A DNA stretch of 8,421 nucleotides, from contig WGAQ01000166.1 in assembly GCA_015494735.1 (NCBI GenBank), forward strand, positions 1 through 8,421, given 5' to 3'. The DNA comes from Caldifarciminota bacterium. GTDB taxonomy: Bacteria; Hydrothermota; Hydrothermia; LBFQ01; DSFT01. The position numbers and the translations under genes were made by a program. The notes under the pieces are model-generated. The model saw only the letters and a list, made by a program, of their open reading frames with translations, was not told the DNA's origin and made no database searches. Positions 5,173 to 8,421 of this stretch are shown in pieces (the stretch's first letter is position 1; every line of letters begins with the position of its first letter).

Positions 5173-5571
5173 ATGCTGGGAAAACTCACTGTCAGGACCG
5201 GAAGGAGAAACGAATTTCTGGATATAACGGATGAGGTGAGGAAATTCGTTCGCCAGAGCGGTGTGGAATCGGGGATTCTGGTGGTATATGTGCCCCACAC
5301 CACTGCCGGTGTTACCATAAACGAGGGGGCTGACCCCTCCGTCAGGGCAGATATAATCAACTATTTGAACGATTACGTTCCGGAGAACAGACCATACAGG
5401 CATCTGGAGGGGAACTCTGACAGCCACATAAAGGCATCCCTCATCGGCAGCAGTGTGAATCTCATAGTGGAGGGCGGGGACATAGTGCTCGGAACATGGC
5501 AGTCCATATTCTTCTGTGAATTCGATGGTCCCAGGACCAGAACCGTTTACCTGAAGATAGTGCCCGGATAG
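5173..5571 (+). CDS. yjbQ: YjbQ/UPF0047 family protein
   Basis: A 132-residue protein of the usual length for the UPF0047/YjbQ family. The family signatures are all present: PHTTAGVTINE (41-51), HLEGNSDSHIKA (77-88), GTWQ (107-110) and EFDGPR (116-121). The conserved His42, His77 and His85 cluster in known structures and may bind a metal. Members have been reported to have a weak thiamine-phosphate-synthase-like activity in Escherichia coli, but the physiological role is uncertain and it should not be read as a thiamine gene here; no thiamine genes are nearby. The protein is a small soluble cytoplasmic one that forms trimers in the family. It has its own promoter and Shine-Dalgarno, so it is probably not simply part of the peroxidase unit. 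Confidence 0.93.
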   Translation: MLGKLTVRTGRRNEFLDITDEVRKFVRQSGVESGILVVYVPHTTAGVTINEGADPSVRADIINYLNDYVPENRPYRHLEGNSDSHIKASLIGSSVNLIVEGGDIVLGTWQSIFFCEFDGPRTRTVYLKIVPG

Positions 5572-5585
5572 GACGCTTTCCTCTG

Positions 5586-5613
5586 AATCGGGTTCCGGAG
5601 AATCGATTTCCGG
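5586..5613 (+). repeat. Direct repeat with nested dyad upstream of the BatA-like gene
   Basis: AATCGGGTTCCGG (5586-5598) and AATCGATTTCCGG (5601-5613) match at 11 of 13 bases with a 15-bp period. The stretch 5595-5613 also folds as CCGGA...TCCGG around the palindrome AATCGATT with one bulged G. It ends 7 bases before the -10 element at 5621. It could be an activator site or a weak terminator of the YjbQ gene; no T-run follows directly. Confidence 0.35.
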
Positions 5614-5620
5614 TGTAGAT

Positions 5621-5635
5621 TAATATTTTCGAACG
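5621..5635 (+). promoter_or_regulatory. Predicted leaderless promoter of the BatA-like gene
   Basis: TAATAT (5621-5626) is followed by TTTCGAACG and the ATG at 5636. There is no Shine-Dalgarno, and the 9-base gap implies a leader of at most about three bases. Confidence 0.45.
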
Positions 5636-7054
5636 ATGAAGTTCTCCAGTCCCCTTTTCCTCTACATGCTTCCCCTTGCCCTCTTCCCCATCATCATCCA
5701 TCTCATATCCAGTCTCATGCGCAGGAGACAGCCCTTTCCCTATGTGAAACTGCTCAGGAGGAGTATTCAGCAGCAGAGGGGCATGCGCAGGATTCAGGAT
5801 CTGCTCCTGGCGATTGTGAGGAGTCTGGCCCTCTTCTTCCTCATCCTGTTTGCCGCCGGTCCCTATGTGGTTCGCGGCAGGTCCCCGGAAAGAATCGTGG
5901 TGGATGTCTCCGCTTCCATGACCCCTTACATGGGGGAGGTGAAGAAGGTCCTATCCTCCTTCCCCGATGCGGAGGTGGTATATGTTTCTCTCAGGGCCTA
6001 CGACAGGTTGCCGGCAGAGCTCCTGTATCCCCTGAAAGGGACTCTTCTGGACTCATACAGGGATTCTTCCACCCTCCTGGTGAGCGATTTCCAGATGACG
6101 AGTGTGAAGGACACCTCCATCTTCCTGAAGCATCAGGTGAGTCCGGTGGAGAATCCGGCGGCCATACTGGGAGTCTCGTGGAGGGGGGACAGCGCCCTGA
6201 TTCGCATAAGGGGCGGGGATTATCTGGAGGTCAGGAGGGGGGACAGCATCCTGTCTGTTCTGAAGGCTGACAGTCTGGTCCATGTGTCCGGTCTGGGGGT
6301 GGGGCCTGTGGAATTCCTTCTGTTTCCTCTCGATGTCCACGACTTCGACAACGTCTTCCACTCCTACTCCGGGGGAAGCAGGGGGATGGGGGCGTCCGTG
6401 GTGGCGGATGGTGTGAAGAAGAGACTCCTCGAGGGGCTTGCGGAGGGGATATTCGGCTCTGTGAAACAGGACGGTGATGTGGTCCTGATGTCGGGAGGAG
6501 GGGAGAGGGTCAGGAAGATTCTATCTTCGGGCAGGAGGGTGATATACTTCGGAAGTCTCCCGGAGGTGTCCCATACCCTTGCTCCTTCGTACACGTTCCG
6601 GGGTGTGATTCTGGATAGCGTTTTCCTGTTCGACGGGAAGCCCTACACAATCGTGGACAATCTCCTTATCGTGGGGATTCCTCCGGAGGAGGTGGTGCTC
6701 AACCCCTCCGTTTTGAAGTGGTTCAGGGATGTGGCCCTTTCCTTCGCAGGACGAACTATAATCCATCACGTGTGGGCGGGGCAGAGGGTGGATTTCTCCC
6801 GGGAGGTATCCCTCATTTCTCCATCGGGGGAGATTCTCAGAGGGAGCAGTATCACCTTTCTTCAGACCGGATGCTATCATTCTCCCGATTACACCATGGT
6901 GGTGTGCTCCAATGTGGACAGGGGGGAGAGCTCTGAGGATTATTACCGCATCGGCCCCTATCGGTACAGGAAGATTGCCCTCACACCTGCCTTCCTGAGC
7001 ATCTTCTTCCTGATGGTGGCTCTGGAACTGATGTTTCTGAGAACTCGAAGGTGA
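5636..7054 (+). CDS. BatA-domain membrane protein with VWA-like region
   Basis: A 472-residue membrane protein. Residues 1-78 are a BatA (aerotolerance regulator N-terminal) domain: a first membrane helix (about 6-26), a basic segment RRRQPFPYVKLLRRSIQQQR (29-48), and a second helix (about 55-76). Next comes a VWA-like region with a DxSxS metal-site motif (DVSAS, Asp90/Ser92/Ser94) and the strand LLVSDFQ (147-153), often seen in these proteins. The remaining MIDAS residues are not evident, so the fold may be degenerate. Residues 160-445 have no motif I can name, and a C-terminal helix (about 449-467) ends in a basic tail RTRR. Comparable BatA-domain proteins in Bacteroidota-like genomes are often longer, and no MoxR ATPase, DUF58 or other Bat gene is visible within this window. 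The function is unknown; family members are linked to envelope maintenance or stress. The start lacks a Shine-Dalgarno. Confidence 0.85.
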   Translation: MKFSSPLFLYMLPLALFPIIIHLISSLMRRRQPFPYVKLLRRSIQQQRGMRRIQDLLLAIVRSLALFFLILFAAGPYVVRGRSPERIVVDVSASMTPYMGEVKKVLSSFPDAEVVYVSLRAYDRLPAELLYPLKGTLLDSYRDSSTLLVSDFQMTSVKDTSIFLKHQVSPVENPAAILGVSWRGDSALIRIRGGDYLEVRRGDSILSVLKADSLVHVSGLGVGPVEFLLFPLDVHDFDNVFHSYSGGSRGMGASVVADGVKKRLLEGLAEGIFGSVKQDGDVVLMSGGGERVRKILSSGRRVIYFGSLPEVSHTLAPSYTFRGVILDSVFLFDGKPYTIVDNLLIVGIPPEEVVLNPSVLKWFRDVALSFAGRTIIHHVWAGQRVDFSREVSLISPSGEILRGSSITFLQTGCYHSPDYTMVVCSNVDRGESSEDYYRIGPYRYRKIALTPAFLSIFFLMVALELMFLRTRR

Positions 7055-7064
7055 GAGCAGTCTG

Positions 7065-7078
7065 TAAAATTTCATCCT
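7065..7078 (+). promoter_or_regulatory. Predicted leaderless promoter of proS
   Basis: TAAAAT (7065-7070) followed by TTCATCCT and ATG 7079. The 8-base gap equals that of the DUF2089 promoter. It lies in a 24-bp intergenic gap after the BatA-like gene and no Shine-Dalgarno is present. Confidence 0.5.
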
Positions 7079-8421
7079 ATGAGGTTGAGCAAGGCCCTCG
7101 TTCCCACCCTGAGGGAGGACCCCAGGGATGCTGAAAACGTCAGTCATAAACTCCTTCTCAGAGGTGGTTATATAAAGCAGATAGCAGCCGGCGTATATAC
7201 CTTCCTTCCCCTGGGATGGAGGGTGATGAAGAAGATTTACCGCATCATAACGGAGGAGATGGACAGGATAGGGGCGCAGGAGATGCTCATGCCCGCCCTC
7301 ACTCCCGCCGACCTGTGGGAGGAGTCCGGCAGGTGGGAGGCCTTCGGGGACGACATGTTCCGTCTCAAGGACAGGAAGGGGAAGGACTACGCCCTCGCCC
7401 CCACCCACGAGGAGGTGATTGCCGAGATTGCAAGGAAATTCGTCCATTCCTACAAGGATTTGCCCCAGATATGGTACCAGGTGCAGACCAAGTTCCGCGA
7501 CGAGCCCCGTCCCCGTGGTGGTCTGCTGAGGGTCAGGGAATTCCTGATGAAGGATTCCTACTCCCTGCATGCGGACTGGGAGAGTCTGGATGAGGCGTAC
7601 GAGCAGCACAGGGAGGCATATAAGCGCATCTTCACCCGCTCCGGTCTTAAATTCGTGCATGTGAAGGCTTCCTCGGGTCTGATGGGGGGGAAGCAGTCGG
7701 AGGAGTTCATGGTGGTGTCGGATGCGGGAGAGGATGAACTGGCCATCTGCGAATCCTGTGGATATGCCGCCAACACAGAGGTGGCTGTGGCCGATGTGCC
7801 CGACCACGCCGAATCCCGATACAATAAATTCGAGAAGGTCTATACCCCCGGTCTGACCACGGTGGAGGAGGTGGCCCGCTCCCTCAAAGTGGAGCCGAAG
7901 CACATAATCAAGAGCGTGGTTTACTATGTGAACGATACCCCCTATCTGGTCCTCATCAGGGGCGATTACGAGGTGAACGAGGAGAAACTGGCTTCCCTCC
8001 TCGGTGGAAAGCCCCTTTACGCTACGGATGAGGATATAATCGGACTGGGCTCCTATCCCGGATTCATAGGACCCCATGGATTGAAGGATGTGAAGATTAT
8101 AGCGGACGAATCGGTGAAGTACGTCAGGAATGCCGTCATAGGGGCCAATGAGAAGGACTACCATTACGTGGGATACAACGGGCATCTGAATCTGGATGCC
8201 TATTACGATATCCGGAAGGTGAAGGAGGGGGATGTCTGCAGGGAGTGTGGTGGAAGGATAAAGGTGGTCAATGCCATAGAAATCGGCCACATATTCAAAC
8301 TGGGGACCAGATACTCGGAATCCATGGGAGCCACCTTCCTGGACAGGGATGGTAAGAGAAAGCCCATAATCATGGGAAGTTATGGAATAGGTCTGGGGAG
8401 GATAATGGCCAGTGCCATAGA
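7079..8421 (+). CDS. proS: Prolyl-tRNA synthetase, 3'-truncated by window edge
   Basis: Charges tRNA-Pro with proline in the cytoplasm. 447 complete codons are visible of about 570 expected for the bacterial type; the frame remains open at the edge. Motif 1 of class II synthetases is at about 30-75 (GGYIKQIAAGVYTFLPLGWR), motif 2 at about 138-162 (KFRDEPRPRGG then REFLMKDSYS, Arg140), and motif 3 begins at about 434 (SYGIGLGR). Between motifs 2 and 3 lies the INS editing domain (about 225-400), which deacylates Ala-tRNA-Pro, with Lys278 in IIKSVVYYV and a GANEKDYHY segment (355-363). Two CxxC pairs (224-227 and 387-390) flank this insert. The numbering agrees with Escherichia coli ProS, supporting ATG 7079, which has no Shine-Dalgarno but a -10-like box 8 bases upstream. 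The C-terminal anticodon-binding domain lies outside. Confidence 0.97.
   Translation, partial: MRLSKALVPTLREDPRDAENVSHKLLLRGGYIKQIAAGVYTFLPLGWRVMKKIYRIITEEMDRIGAQEMLMPALTPADLWEESGRWEAFGDDMFRLKDRKGKDYALAPTHEEVIAEIARKFVHSYKDLPQIWYQVQTKFRDEPRPRGGLLRVREFLMKDSYSLHADWESLDEAYEQHREAYKRIFTRSGLKFVHVKASSGLMGGKQSEEFMVVSDAGEDELAICESCGYAANTEVAVADVPDHAESRYNKFEKVYTPGLTTVEEVARSLKVEPKHIIKSVVYYVNDTPYLVLIRGDYEVNEEKLASLLGGKPLYATDEDIIGLGSYPGFIGPHGLKDVKIIADESVKYVRNAVIGANEKDYHYVGYNGHLNLDAYYDIRKVKEGDVCRECGGRIKVVNAIEIGHIFKLGTRYSESMGATFLDRDGKRKPIIMGSYGIGLGRIMASAI

Noticed and set aside
4038..5360. A 440-codon open frame on the minus strand
   Set aside because: It lies antisense to the whole cytochrome c peroxidase gene and part of yjbQ, which both have strong motifs; its product shows no recognisable domain.
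6521..8290. A 589-codon open frame on the minus strand
   Set aside because: It lies antisense to proS and the end of the BatA-like gene, both with clear family motifs. Its translation is His/Pro/Leu-rich without domains, as expected for a shadow frame in purine-rich coding DNA.

Overview
The window suggests a bacterium with an outer membrane or periplasm. It carries a secreted-type N-acetylmuramoyl-L-alanine amidase, a periplasmic di-haem cytochrome c peroxidase, a BatA-type membrane protein and a bacterial-type prolyl-tRNA synthetase with an editing insertion. The coding sequence is moderately GC-rich but uses many AGG/AGA (Arg) and ATA (Ile) codons, a bias common in thermophiles. BatA-domain and DUF2089 proteins occur in FCB-like and several candidate phyla, but I cannot name the lineage from the sequence alone. 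Genes are tightly packed and every one looks intact apart from the two cut by the window edges. There is no sign of mobile DNA, CRISPR, tRNA or rRNA.

Layout. (1) Positions 1-2680, plus strand: four overlapping genes forming one translationally coupled operon. They are an alpha/beta hydrolase (5' end cut off), a fumarylacetoacetate-hydrolase-family enzyme, a zinc amidase of the Amidase_3 family, and a small membrane protein with a TM2/DUF5683-like GxGQxYNG motif. (2) 2682-3047, minus strand: a DUF2089-type zinc-ribbon/HTH protein that converges on the operon with one base between the stop codons. (3) 3086-3361, plus strand: an unrecognised acidic 91-residue protein, divergent from the DUF2089 gene across 38 bp. 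(4) 3468-5117: a four-helix, histidine-containing membrane protein (DUF2231-like, acidic/His tail) followed by a di-haem cytochrome c peroxidase. The peroxidase promoter carries a perfect 19-bp dyad with the 9-1-9 geometry of Fur/PerR-type operators. (5) 5173-5571: a YjbQ/UPF0047 protein. (6) 5636-7054: a short BatA/VWA-like membrane protein. (7) 7079 to the edge: proS.

How they work together. The membrane protein plus peroxidase look like a peroxide-detoxification unit: the peroxidase reduces H2O2 in the periplasm, and the membrane partner might supply electrons or assist in another way (inference). The first operon joins two hydrolases typical of catabolism to a peptidoglycan amidase, and its logic is unclear. 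The rest is housekeeping or poorly characterised.

The most unusual signal is in the intergenic DNA. Seven start sites are preceded by a recurring -10-like element (TAWAAT, usually followed by TTTC). At four of them (DUF2089 gene, 91-residue protein, BatA-like gene, proS) it ends only 6-9 bases before the ATG and there is no Shine-Dalgarno, which predicts leaderless mRNAs. At the other three it lies further upstream and a good Shine-Dalgarno is present.
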